From Isochrysis galbana (lineage: Eukaryota > Haptophyta > Isochrysidales > Isochrysidaceae): a stretch of 64,000 bases of DNA. Every line of letters begins with the position of its first letter. Position 1 is the stretch's first letter. Positions 27,733 to 38,000 of this stretch are shown here, one piece after another. The stretch spans positions 2,058,388 through 2,122,387 of the forward strand of contig CM030935.1 of the NCBI GenBank assembly GCA_018136815.1. The letters run 5' to 3'. Made by a program: the position numbers and the translations under genes. The notes below the pieces were generated by a model that saw only the letters and a program-made list of their open reading frames with translations, had not been told where the DNA came from and made no database searches.

Positions 27733-29169
27733 ATGACGGCTCCGGCGCAACCGTGCGCCCCGCCCGCTACTGGCCCTCCCGCGGCGACCGCGGCCGCCAA
27801 CGAGCGGATGATACGACGGCTGAAGCGTCACCTGTACCTTCGGCTCCACGAGCAGCACCACCGCCTCATCCAGCTCGTCGCCGCCTCCAAGGCCATCGAA
27901 GAGGTGTTGCCGCAGCTGAGCGAGGCACGAGAGGTGATCCTCTGCCTCAATGACGACATCAGCAAGGTGGACGCGGCGCTCGCGCGGCGCACGGGCGTGC
28001 TCACGCCGCAATCACGAACTCGCCGAGCTGTTAAGCTAAGGGAGTCCCCTAAAACCCCTGACACACCAACGCTGGCTTTGTGTACGCCAGATCCAGATGT
28101 CCGACAGACAGAGCGTCTCTTGGAGGCTCGCCGGGTGGAAGAGGAGTTCATCACCCCGCGCATGCTGGACCTGGGCTCTCCAAACACAGAGGGCACTGAT
28201 GCCGCGCTAATCGCGTGCGGCGGCACTTCTTCTACCTCAGGCAGCCTCAACCACTGTTCGGGTGCGACGACAGACACAAGCTGCGATTTGGATGCACGTG
28301 TAGGGGCCTCACATCACCACCTCGAAGCCACAGACAATGCTGCGGTCCACAACGACGACGTGATATCTACTCGCCTTGATGAGCGAAGCGAGGTTTCGTG
28401 CCCAGTCCCTCTCGTCACCCAAGCACCAATTGAAAGGGATCTGTCATCGCCCAACTGCTCAATCAATGTGGATGCAAACTGTACAGAACACCTTGAGCAT
28501 CCCAAATCAACTCATCTAAGAGGAGCTGACGGTTTGGAGCGTCTCCTAGTGAAAATCCTGGGCAATCTGGACGATGACATTTCTATGTGGGTGCCCTCAA
28601 CGGTGGACGACGAAGTGCCTATAAATGCACCTACTGAATTCGGGTCCAACCATCAGGATGAGGCGACAAAACCCCCTCCCTGGGCCACATCGGACGGATC
28701 ATGCTCGTTAGGAGCAGCCAAGACGCCAGACCGTACCGATCCTCCTCCAGGCGACCGGAATGGAATTGATGATCCCGCCAAGTCGGGCTCGCTTCAGCTG
28801 GCTGCCGTAGCCTTGAGGCGCGCCGCAGAAGCAGCGCGCTCAGCGCCTGCAGGCTCATTCATGGTCGACGACGAGATGCGTGCCTCATTCATGGCATCGA
28901 GTCCATTGGGACATCGTCCCATGGCAGAGCCGACCTCCCAGGCATGCCCAGATTCTCAGCCCTCACATCCTGTCGAGCCGGCAAAGCACACGTCCCAAGG
29001 CCCGGTTCCCATAAAGCCGGTGCACAATTTGTTGAGGGATTCGCCACGCTTGGCGTTGCACTCCGGCTTTGCGCGCTCGAAAGTGACCCCACCTCCGAAC
29101 CACCATCAGCTGAATGTCTCATACAATCTTGCTCTCTCACAGTTGATGTCGACTTCTCCAGAAGGCTAG
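27733..29169 (+). CDS. Unrecognised protein with N-terminal helices and a long disordered tail
   Basis: One exon, 478 residues. Residues about 24-85 (from NERMIRRLKRHLYLRLHEQ to the segment DDISKVDAALARR) form amphipathic helices likely to be a coiled-coil or dimerisation part. The rest is rich in Ser, Thr, Pro and acidic residues and holds many Ser-Pro/Thr-Pro sites, such as SPKTPDTP and FITPRMLDLGSP, which suits regulation by proline-directed kinases. No family could be named. The start is the first ATG of the frame, 387 bases from the divergent F-box gene. The coherent length and normal codon composition support a real gene. Confidence 0.65.
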   Translation: MTAPAQPCAPPATGPPAATAAANERMIRRLKRHLYLRLHEQHHRLIQLVAASKAIEEVLPQLSEAREVILCLNDDISKVDAALARRTGVLTPQSRTRRAVKLRESPKTPDTPTLALCTPDPDVRQTERLLEARRVEEEFITPRMLDLGSPNTEGTDAALIACGGTSSTSGSLNHCSGATTDTSCDLDARVGASHHHLEATDNAAVHNDDVISTRLDERSEVSCPVPLVTQAPIERDLSSPNCSINVDANCTEHLEHPKSTHLRGADGLERLLVKILGNLDDDISMWVPSTVDDEVPINAPTEFGSNHQDEATKPPPWATSDGSCSLGAAKTPDRTDPPPGDRNGIDDPAKSGSLQLAAVALRRAAEAARSAPAGSFMVDDEMRASFMASSPLGHRPMAEPTSQACPDSQPSHPVEPAKHTSQGPVPIKPVHNLLRDSPRLALHSGFARSKVTPPPNHHQLNVSYNLALSQLMSTSPEG

Positions 29170-29693
29170 CGCGTCTTCGTCACATCGAACGCTTGTCTCA
29201 CATTTTGTAATATGATAATACTACTTCATATCGATGCACATGTGCCCACCATCCACCATACCACATGCCACATGTTTCATGTTTAGCAGCCCCTACGCGC
29301 AGTGCATTAGTCGAAGTTATAGGCATACAACGTTTATACTTAGATCACCACGGGGAAGCGCCTCGTGCCCTCTCCCTCAGGCTCCAATTCCCCTCGAGGG
29401 GGCCTGTCGGTCATCCTCATGCTCTGCCATTTGGCATGAGCGATGGGAACTAAGTTTATCTACTTGGTCGCCATGGAGCGCGCCGGCGCTCCCCTCCTCT
29501 CCTTCGGCCCCCCCGCCGCGGGCGCCCCACCAGTGCCAATGGAGCAGTCGCTGGCGAAGCGACTGCGTCCGCCAGAAGAGGCCGAGCAGGTGAGCGCGAT
29601 TCCCGTCGCGCCACACGGCCCGTGCCCCCGGCTACACCACTCTCAGCAGCCATGCTATCCCCCACATGGGGGACAGCAAGCTGTGAGCCACAA
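29170..29693. repeat. Intergenic with a partial family-1 repeat
   Basis: The sequence AACTAAGTTTATCTACTTGG (about 29450) followed by GCCATGGAGCGCGCC is a diverged match to the family-1 element start. A short frame from the ATG at 29473 is followed by a GTGAGC donor-like site at 29590, so an exon of a small gene cannot be excluded. No downstream exon was found. Confidence 0.4.
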
Positions 29694-30230
29694 CTAAGTT
29701 TATACTTGGTTCACCCATGGCGGGGCACGAGCCCCCCCCCCCCCCCCTCTTCACTCCTCCCCCGCCATGGGGGAGGAACCACCCACTCTCCTGGCATGCC
29801 TGATTGCTTGCCAGGAGCACACTGCCCCACTGACCCACCATCCCTCTCCCCACAGGCACGCAGGCACGCCTGACGCCTGAATCGCCTGCCTGGCCTGTCG
29901 TGGCCAGCCAATCCCTCTGACCAACCCCTCCTCCCCCCGGGCCCCCTGATTCCCCGATCAGGAGCCCCCAGCCAGCTCCAGTCGACCGGCAGGGGCTCGA
30001 GAGCCAGCGAGCCAGCGAGGGATAGGCAGGAGGGGCCGGGGCCATGCCCATGCCCCAGCTACACCTGCCCCCTGGCCTGCGCTAGCTCAGGCCCCTGCAG
30101 GCCTCCTGGGGACCTGAAGATGGGCCGCAGGCGCGCGCCATGGGCCAGAGCCGCAGGGAAGCGAGGAGCAAGAGGGAAGAGGGAGGGGAGGGGGGAGTGG
30201 CAGCTCTCCCCTCCGGCGTTTCAACCTACT
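29694..30230 (+). mobile_element. Repeat family 1, copy B
   Basis: Begins AACTAAGTTTATACTTGG and follows the 4260-5036 element and the inverted 37190-37710 copy through several hundred bases. Shared blocks include GGGGAGGAACCACCCA, the GACCGGCAGGGGCTCGAGAG region and CGCAGGCGCGCGCCATGGGC. No target-site duplication could be found here and no protein is encoded. Confidence 0.65.
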
Positions 30231-30860
30231 TTTATAATTTATAAGTGGGGGTCAATGTCAATGTGGGCCTCGCGCCTCGCGCCCCCCTCGCTCTCCACCG
30301 CGGACACTTCGGGGTGGGCCCGTACAATCAACCCCAGCCCCTGCCCTGCAATCAACATTCTAGCCCCCCATGGGCGAACTAAATATGAACTTAATGAACT
30401 CACACGCCCTAAAGCTCCCGAAAACCGACCACGACAGGAAATGACCCGCTACAAAACAACCAGGCGCTCGTTGGCGCAGGAGGAAGGAGGGAACGAGACC
30501 ATCGAGGGCTGGCACACGCCGCCCGCCACTGGAAACCCCAAACCCCGAGCCCCTAAGTAGAGCACGAGAGGACGCGCCGCAAGGCAGGAGGAGGGAGTGA
30601 GAAGGTGAACGGGCGACGCTACGAGCTCTAGTTGTCCAGGGCCAGACTTTCAGCAGGAGTTTTTTTGTTTGTGGTCATATTTGTGCTAAAGGACTCTCCG
30701 CTCACGCAAGACTCGACAGTGAAGTGAAAGCAGAAGCTAGACGTGATTACGTGGTTCGTGATTCATGGACTTGTCTTTGTTCAGCGGACAAGCATTGGGT
30801 GACGGCGGCAATGATGTCATCACACGACCAACGAAGCTCAACGAAACCCTCCCACAACAT
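30224..30860. other. Intergenic; shares a block with 52053-52150
   Basis: 30224-30345 starts with CAACCTACTTTTATAA and a GGGCCTCGCGCC block that recurs at 52053-52150, then a diverged GGGTGGGCCGGTAC-like segment. The remainder up to the ARP4-like stop codon holds no recognised gene and is probably its 3' flank. Confidence 0.45.
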
Positions 30861-32735
30861 TCAGGGACATTTGCGATGGATGGCATTCGCCCCTTGTTCA
30901 CTGTACTCTTGGTTGGACATCCAAAGCTGTTGAAACGAGCCGAGGGAGGCGAGAATGGACCCGCCTATCCATACCGCAAACCGTCGCTCCGAGGGCGACG
31001 TCGCAGCAAAGAGCTTCACTTTCATCGACATTTGCGGCACAATCTCCGAGAGCCGTGCGTTGAGGCGATCAGTTAACCCAGGGAGGAGCGAGCCGCCGCC
31101 ACTGACAACGATGCCGGCCCATAGCTCGCGCCTCATGTCCGTGTCGCATGCCCGGATACATTCGGAGACCTGCGGGTTGTGGCGCAAGACGAAAGATTCA
31201 ACCCAGCGCGACCCAATGACTGAATCAGGCAACGTGTCTTGCCAGCAAATCTAAGTCGTCGGCCCAGCCAGACCACACAGGACCATAGCGGGCCGGGTGA
31301 CTGAATCAGGAAACGTGTCTTGCCAGCAAACCTAAGTCGTCGGCCCAGCTAGACCACACAGGTGTACAGCGGGCCGGGTAGAGCAGCGCACCATCTCAGG
31401 TAGACCGAAGACGCCCTCGGGGACCATGGCAGACAACGCGTCAGTTTGCGCCTTACTCGAGGCTGCACCGTAGGGGGTGGAAAGCAGACCTGGTGTAAAG
31501 AGCAGCTCTGGGAGATGATACCTCTCCCAGCCGAAATCGACGGTTGATTTGTCAGGCATTTCGAACTCCCATGCGGACTTGTCTAGCGGTGCACCTTCTG
31601 CTGGCGCATTAGCGGCGACGCGGCAAACATTCTCCTTGGCATCCCTCAGTACAACCATTTGCATGTAGCGGTGGTATGAAGGGTGCGTTCCGTGGAAGTC
31701 TTTGACTTCGGTCGATTCCTCTCCAGGACCGACTTTCACTTTCCGGAGTGTGTAGATGGGCTGCACTGCGGGAGGATTCTCTCGCTTTTGTAGGGACGTC
31801 ATTATCATCTCTGTTAGACGATCACCACCCAATGCTGAGCGCCGAAGCGGTTTGCTCAGTGCATAGCCGTCATGAACAGCAGTCGCACAAGTACCTCCAC
31901 CGCCCATCTCGAGTACAAGAGCAGTACCGCGACCTGCGGCGAATGCGGACAGCACCGCACTCTTCGACAGAAAGAGCGCAGGAACTTGAAACTTTTCGAA
32001 CATGAGCTCAGCAAGCTTCTCTCGAGCAGCAGGCGTGTTGAAGGATGGTTCTGCCATTAGGAGAGGATGATCCGGCGCAGCCGTGCAGAGGCAGTCCTTG
32101 TACGCGTGCTCGATAAGCGACTGCGAAAAAGCAATGGTAACAGGGAAGTCTGTAAAATGAATACATTTTGTAGATTCGTGGGAAAGAGCGCTTTCTCAAG
32201 ATGCTTATGCTGGGAGTGCAAAACAGTCTCCCCCCCCCCCCTGATGTTTCCGCGCACCTCGGCGGCATCCCAATTGGTGATAATCCCGTCGGACAGAGGA
32301 TTTTCCATCCGCATACCATCCCTCCTGACGCTCAGAGCGCTTGTCCCCACAATCTTGCTGGCAGAGTCAGTATTAGCGCCTTGCTCTCCGCCAATGATGC
32401 CTACGTGCTACATCATGGAGGGCAGAGAATGCATGAGTACGAGTGCATGTTAGTCGCGGCGAGTGCACCAGACAGGCTCAGCGCGGTGCGGAAGCCGTTC
32501 ATACTCACCGATGGCAGGACAAACTTGGGGCAGTCTTCCCCAGCGTAGCCAGCCTTCGTTGTCGAGGAGCCAATATCCATCACGACAGCCGAGACCTCAT
32601 CTACGGCGTGGCGAGGGGTGGTACGGTGGGGTGGGGGAAGGAAGCGCATGGACTGGGGTATCAGGTCCAACCAATACGCACTCGGTGCTCGTCGGCGATC
32701 CACGCCGGCAAAGCCCGCGTACCTCCACCGTACAT
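30861..32735 (-). CDS. ARP4: Actin-related protein 4 (ARP4/BAF53 family), 5 exons
   Basis: ARP4 pairs with actin in nuclear chromatin complexes (INO80, SWR1, NuA4, BAF). Exons in transcription order: 32735-32723, 32600-32509, 32407-32258, 32120-31392 and 31169-30861, giving 430 residues, almost exactly the size of human BAF53. Seen: start [30 protein letters not shown], the [10 protein letters not shown] segment, [13 protein letters not shown], then [17 protein letters not shown] and the diagnostic C-terminus RKCP. Introns are 122, 101, 137 and 222 nt, all GT-AG. The first coding exon is only 13 nt (MYGG plus one base), and its splice is phase-exact with the conserved GDEV segment. The last intron is enlarged by an 81-bp tandem duplication (31218-31379). 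Confidence 0.93.
31218..31379. repeat. 81-bp tandem duplication inside the last ARP4 intron
   Basis: 31218-31298 and 31299-31379 are near-identical, for example GACTGAATCAGG followed by ACGTGTCTTGCCAGCAAA in both. The pair lies wholly inside intron 31170-31391, so the coding frame is unaffected. Confidence 0.9.
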
Positions 32736-33122
32736 ATCGCCCGGGGGCGCGCTGGCCGTCGCGCCGCGCCACTTGTTTCGGCCCGAGAGGGAGGAGTTTT
32801 CTTGTAGGAGTACTCTAGGACAGTCGTCCGAGTTTTATTGTTATTTTGTTCTGTTAGCATGACCTTAGTGCTGCGAGCCGTAGCCCTTCGACGGCAACGG
32901 AGCCCCTCCCCCGCGATGGGGGTGTGCGCGGTTGGCGCATGGCTCGTCCGGTGTATGTGGCTAGGAATTTGGCCCCGGCCAGAGTTTCGAGATACTCGAT
33001 TCTAAGTTTGGGGGCCACATAGAAATAGAAACCAACAAACATTTTTGAACGAAATAAATCGAATTTTGGGGCCGCGGCGCGCGCCGCGGCGCGCGTGGGG
33101 TGCTGAGTGGGAGTGGAGCGCG
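32736..33122. other. Upstream of ARP4, with repeat family 2 copy 2
   Basis: 32860-32975 is a second copy of the family with core GCATGGCTCGTCCGGTGTAT. The remainder is probably the ARP4 upstream region and has no recognised gene. Confidence 0.5.
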
Positions 33123-33362
33123 ATGGCGCCCGCAGGCCGGTCGGCCGCCAAGAAGCGGACACGGCAGGTGGTGGAAGATGAGGACTGAGGACGAGGGACG
33201 AGGGACGAGGGGGGCGATGGCAGCTCCGGTCAGCTGCTCCTACTCCCACCCTCCCCGCGCCCTCAGGATCAGGATGTACTGGAGCTGGATGCATCATATG
33301 AGAACGAGAAGAACTCCAGCGACGACGGAAGCGACGCCGCGGACTACGAGGGGACGAATGAG
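33123..33362 (+). CDS. Possible 5' end of a gene: two short acidic exons, rest not found
   Basis: An ATG at 33123 opens MAPAGRSAAKKRTRQ up to a GT donor (exon 33123-33167). An acceptor at 33266 starts a phase-matched exon (33267-33362) encoding an acidic, disordered segment beginning DQDVLELDASYENEKNSSDD and ending before a GTGTGT donor. A third exon may begin near 33694, but it enters a region with a 30-bp direct repeat. The combination looks like the basic/acidic disordered N-terminus of a nuclear or transposon protein. It may be a gene broken by repeat insertions. Confidence 0.3.
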
Positions 33363-33601
33363 GTGTGTTCTCTCCCTTGCGTGTGATGTATGGGGAGATG
33401 GGGAGCAAAAGTCTGGTGTCTGGTGTGTTGTCAGACCACCTGCACCTACAAGTGGCAAGTGGCCTTGATGAGTAGCTACAAACAACAAACGGACCGTGGG
33501 CTGAGATCGTGCAAGTGTCAAGTGTAAGGCGTGCTCTTGTATGTGTGGGCTGTGGGTTGACCACAGAGAGAAATAATGTGTGAATGTGAACAATAAGTGA
33601 A

Positions 33602-33637
33602 CAATGACAATGACAATGACAATGACAATGACAATGA
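33602..33637. repeat. Hexamer microsatellite (ACAATG)6
   Basis: Six exact tandem hexamers in non-coding DNA. Confidence 0.9.
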
Positions 33638-33700
33638 ACTATTAATGTGAATGAATCCTCCCTCCATCCTCCATCCCTCCATCACCCCTCGTAGGCGATG

Positions 33701-33940
33701 CCCCATCCGGATGGATCGTCGAAAACGGGCACGCAGCACGCCCGGCATCGGTTCGAAGTTGGGCTCTCCGGGCCTCCCTCGGCGACGGCTCAACGCTCAA
33801 CGTTCAATGGGCTCGGCGGATGGGTGATTTCGACGAGAGTTCGGCGCGCGGCCTGCCTGATTGGCGTGACCATCCGGATGGGACATGCGTATTTGGTATC
33901 TGGTGGGGTCCCCCATCCGGATGGATCGTCGAAAACGGGC
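33701..33940. repeat. 30-bp direct repeat, copies 210 bp apart
   Basis: 33701-33730 and 33911-33940 are identical and contain the palindrome CCATCCGGATGG; a third, partial match (CCATCCGGATGG) lies near 33870. The region between stays open in one frame, but without recognisable protein. Confidence 0.75.
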
Positions 33941-34862
33941 GCGCCCGGTCTCGACTTGAAGTTGAGCTTTTCAAGCTTTTGCGATTTGTAGCGTCTTTTG
34001 TCTGTTTTTGACTTCGTTTTGTTGTGGGGGCCCAAGGGGGGGTTCCGGGCCCTAATGGACCCCGGATATGTGCTAGTTGGGTATATTGGGAACTTTTTAC
34101 CGTGAAAAATCCTCAAATTTCCTCAATTCTGAGATGGTCATTTTTTTACCCCTAATAAAAACATACATCAGACTCAAAACAGACACGGAAAGTGCGAAAA
34201 CCAAAATCAGCTCGAATGTCTGTCGTATGCGCATAGTATGCGGACTAGTACTAGTACTAGAAGTGGTGCACGAGTATATCACCTAATAGAGCTGGCTTGC
34301 TCCTCCTTCCCCTCCCGCTCTCCCCTTGCACCATTATCTCCAAATGCGACGAGCAACGAGAGAGGTGAGGGTGGGTGGGTTCAACCCATGTTGAATCTAT
34401 TTGCGTGTGATCGCTGCAAGATCCATGCTCATAGAAGCTCAAGAGACTCATCGATACAAATGAAATGCACATGTTTGCACGACAAGCATTGTGATACAAA
34501 GCTGCGGATTTTCATTCTCAGTTCCTCTTGATGTGTGAGCAAGGGCAAAGTCTAGGCCTTCCCTGTAGGCCCTTTGTCTTATTGGATCTCCGCGTCGGAA
34601 CGTGGAGGCTGTTGCATCGTCTTCCCAGTGACGAAAGGAAGCTTTGCAGCACCCTGGGGCCACACAAGTGAGCCGGCATTTGATTCAGCCAGTAAAACAT
34701 CGACCTTTTTACCGGGGTGGGGGGGTGGGGGGTCATACTGTGTCCTATTGCATCAGCTACCGGGGCGCAGTTATCGGGCATGCTGGAGAGACGTTGGCCC
34801 CCGAGCGACGTCGCAAGGCGTCAGGATGGGTACCATAGTGCACGCTGTGATTCAAATGGATA
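33941..34862. other. Intergenic, no gene seen
   Basis: AT-richer DNA at 33960-34240 and otherwise unremarkable sequence. The right part is presumably 3' flank of the bestrophin-like gene. Confidence 0.45.
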
Positions 34863-36413
34863 TTAAATGAACAAGATGAAATTGCCGGACGATAAGCAGC
34901 CTGGCTCCGGCAGGCGCACCTCCAGATCCGCGGCCATGAACTTGGAGGATACGCGCTTGTTCCCAAAGGGGTCAAGGAAGGACTTGGACAGCTCGAGGAG
35001 GCCACGATAAAAGAGCGTCATCACGCCTATCCAAATTGCGTCAGTTGTGGGGGTTATTACTACTAGACGTTGTGCAGAAGGTAGAGCATCCTCGCGAGCA
35101 ACAAGCGCGCTTGGGATGTCGAGCATACCCGTGAGAAATATGGAGAAGGCACCCGTCTTGGGGTAGAGAGCAAACGGGGCGAGTAATAGTAGCGAGTCGA
35201 CTAGGAAGTGAGTGAAGTGGACATATGAGAGTGGCATGCGCGCAGCCAACTCGTCAGGAATGCTCATCAATGCAGCACGTAGCTCGCAGGTTTTGTGCAT
35301 CAGCAAGTTCTCCAAGCCTGAGACGATTGGGAGCGCACTGAAGGTCACAAACGCGCCTAGCAGTCTACTCCTAGGCTTAAGCCTAGGGCAGTCCCTTTAC
35401 ACCTAGGGCCATTAACAGCACTGTAGCATTGAATCCTTGCACCCCGCTCCAACCCGAGCTGTCTGGTATTCGGGCTGCATCTTGCCTGCCCCGCCGACGA
35501 GCAGGCCGGCGCGCATGGCGATGGTTAGGCGCGTGAGATACCACTGCAAGACAAGCATGTACCACCGAGCAGGAGGAAGCCCTGCCGCCCGCAACACTGT
35601 GTGTTCATCTTCTGTCATTAGACCCCTCTCAGCCAGTCGGGCAAGCCCGGCATCGGAGAGCAGGATGCGGAATGGAGCTCCAAATGTACGACTCCGGCGG
35701 TAGAGGACGTCGGCCCAGAAGAGGAGATGTACTAGGCGGAGATTACGAGCCAAGTTAGAGAGAAGCTGCTCAGACTCGACTGTGAGCTGGCCATCCGACC
35801 CTCGCGCAGCATGCGCCGCACATAGCATCCCGAGATCATTCATCCGTCCCTGAACGGCCCGAGTCAGGGCATAGGCATTCTTCCAGAAGGTATATGACTG
35901 TCCCACGAAGAATGTGATGACGAAGCTGGACAACGTGAGCTGGTAGTTCCAGCCGGCGTTGACCGCGTGCAAGGGCACGATGAAGGGGTGTGTCGCATCG
36001 GGGACGCTCAGGGAGCGCATCGCCAGAATGAGCAATGTCGGCATCACCATGGAAAGCGCAACGCTGGGCCAAACCTGCTCGATTATGGTTCCTTTCCACA
36101 CACTAATCACGCTAGAAGCATCCGGAAACTGCGGAATGATGGGCTGCGTTGTGCCGACACGGAGCGCCCTGCTAATCACCTCATCCATCTCAGCCATCTG
36201 TGGCTCGGTTTCTTCCTCTTCCATCACTGGACCCTGGGAACTCGAGCGATAGCTAATTGGATCAATCGCGAACGGCTCCTCGGCAGTCACCGCTGCCGGG
36301 TCGGACTCAGGCCATGCTGCGACGAGAGGAGGCGTGGCGGTGTGCGAGCCAGCGCGCGCACCCACGCACTGTAGCGCCAGCAGTAGCACCAGCGCGGGAC
36401 GGCGCGGCGCCAT
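34863..36413 (-). CDS. Bestrophin-like (UPF0187 type) chloride channel, 3 exons
   Basis: Bestrophins are pentameric anion channels; algal and plastid relatives move chloride or bicarbonate. Exons in transcription order: 36413-35486, 35317-35129 and 35026-34863, giving 426 residues. Seen: a cleavable-looking signal MAPRRPALVLLLALQC, a variable acidic loop, hydrophobic segments about residues 130-155 and 165-190, then GLENLLMHKTCELRA, MPLSYVHFTHFLVD, LLAPFALYPKTGAFSIFLTG and the family motif LSKSFLDPFGN (near 386-395). Intron 1 (35318-35485) uses a strong GC donor (CAG|GCAAGA) and restores GGAGLENLL. Intron 2 (35027-35128, 102 nt, GT-AG) has a length divisible by three and no stop, so it can be read through. 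The ATG at 36413 is chosen because the signal peptide follows. Family call is good; the organelle of residence is not resolved. Confidence 0.75.
35027..35128 (-). other. Stop-free 3n intron (possible exitron) in the bestrophin-like gene
   Basis: 102 nt from GTATGC to GGATAG. Splicing joins SIFLTG directly to VMTLFYRGLLEL, as in relatives; retention would add 34 in-frame residues between two membrane segments. Confidence 0.55.
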
Positions 36414-36819
36414 CGAGCGCGTTACGAGCCCCGCCTGTCCCTCTAGTCTTTCCCGTGGATAGCGGTCACTATGTTCGGGGTCGCCACACGTAGCTGGACC
36501 CCGAGATCTCTTGGTGTGTTTCTTGCTTCTCTGTCGTCTGTCCGCACGAATTTGCCCATACGCCCACAAATCGACCGGAAGAGGGCGCCGGAGACGCAAG
36601 GCTGTCCTGCACAAGGAGGTGCACGACAATGTGGCAGAAGTCCAGGCTGGCGGCGCGCGGGGCTCTACGGCCCTAAGGCGCGCGGGGAGGGCCGCTCGGC
36701 GGCCGGCCGCGCCGATGTCCCCCATTGCCGAAGCCCCGCGCGGCCCGCGAATTCTCTTTTCGTCTCTTCACAGTCACACTTCCCTTCTTCTTGAGATTAG
36801 CGCTCTAGGCCCCTAATAT
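36414..36819. promoter_or_regulatory. Upstream region of the bestrophin-like gene
   Basis: No separate gene seen. The minus-strand frame remains open to 36725, but it contains no similarity before the signal peptide at 36413. It ends at the foldback element. Confidence 0.4.
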
Positions 36820-38000
36820 AAAATAATTAATGTTATATCCTAGCCAACCCCACTAGCTAATTGGACACAACTTTTCCGTCCCGGAATCCCGCCATGCCTG
36901 ACGAGCCGGGTGTCCGAGTGCTGCCGGGGGGAGGGGGCACTGCCCCCTCCCCTCGATATTTGTCCTCCCCCCAGTGCACGCACCGACCCCGCGCACCCCA
37001 GCACGTCCTCTCCTCGAGTCCACGCTGGGGGAAAACCCCTTTCGGGTAAAAACAACGCAGGGGGGGGGGGGGGCACTCGTGAATGGGAGCCCAGAAGCGC
37101 TAATCTCTCTCGCCGAGGCGAGTGGCCGCGGCGAGCCGCGGCCCTTCCCTCCTGGTTCTAGTGCCCCCATCTTCTCTTACCCAAACGGGGCGAGAAGACA
37201 CGTAAACGCCGGAGGGGAGAGCTGCCACTCCCCCCTCCCCTCCCTCTTCCCTCTTCCTCCTCTCTTCCCTGCGGCTCTGGCCCATGGCGCGCGCCTGCGG
37301 CCCCTCTTCATGTCCCCAGGAGGCCAGGAGGCCTGCAGGGGCCTGGGAGCACAGCTCAGGGGGCAGGTGAGTGAGGCTGGGGCATGGCCCTGGCCCCTCC
37401 TGCCTCTCCCTCGCTGGCTCTCGAGCCCCTGCCGGTCGACAGGAGCTGGCTGGGGGCTCCTGATCAGGGGGGCCCAGGGGCAGGAGGGGTTGGTCAGAGC
37501 GAGAAGCAGGCCGACGCGGGCCAGGGCGTGCGATCTGTGCCCGACTCTCAGGGAGAGTCTGGGCAGTCTGGGTGAGTCCCCCCTGCATGCCAAGAGGCAG
37601 CGCAGGGGGGTGGATGGTTCTCGCCCCCCATGAGGGGAGTCGAGAGAGTGGGGGGGGGGCGCGAGAGGCCCCCCTCCATGGCGACCAATCATAAGATTAG
37701 TCGCGCTCTAGGCCCCTAAACTCACGAGTGCCCCCCCCCCCCCTTGCGTTGTTTTACCCGAAAGGGGTTTTCCCCCAGCGTGGCCTCGAGGAGAGGGTGT
37801 GCTGGGGTGCGCAGGGTCGGTGCATGCACTGGGAAGAGGACAAATATCAAATATCGAGTGCCCCCTCCCCCCGGTACCACTCGGACACCTGCTGGCACCT
37901 AGCTCGTCAGGCATCAGGCATGGCGGGATTCCGGGACTGAAAAGTTGTGTCCAATTATAGCTAGTGGGGTTGGCTAGGATATAACATAATTAATAATTAA
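36820..38000. mobile_element. About 1.2-kb foldback element with ~270-bp inverted repeats around a family-1 copy
   Basis: The left arm (about 36822-37090) is repeated in inverse orientation at about 37711-38000. Matching blocks include TTATATCCTAGCCAACCCCA, the TTGGACACAACTTTT segment, GGCACTGCCCCCTCCCC-like DNA, the GGGGGAAAACCCCTTTCGGG stretch and GCACTCGTGA. Between the arms, about 37190-37710 is an inverted copy of repeat family 1. No transposase is present. The structure is either a foldback/TIR transposon that captured or received a family-1 element, or a palindrome formed around it. Confidence 0.7.

Noticed and set aside
27346..28011. N-terminal extension of the F-box frame
   Set aside because: Antisense of the divergent gene at 27733 plus promoter low-complexity DNA.
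31218..31379. CRISPR-like or regulatory direct repeats
   Set aside because: A simple two-copy tandem duplication inside an intron; no spacer structure.
36414..36725. N-terminal extension of the bestrophin-like frame
   Set aside because: No similarity; it would bury the signal peptide that begins at the Met at 36413.
36974..37633. 219-aa plus-strand ORF
   Set aside because: Lies inside the foldback element; low-complexity Gly/Pro/Arg content not conserved in other copies.
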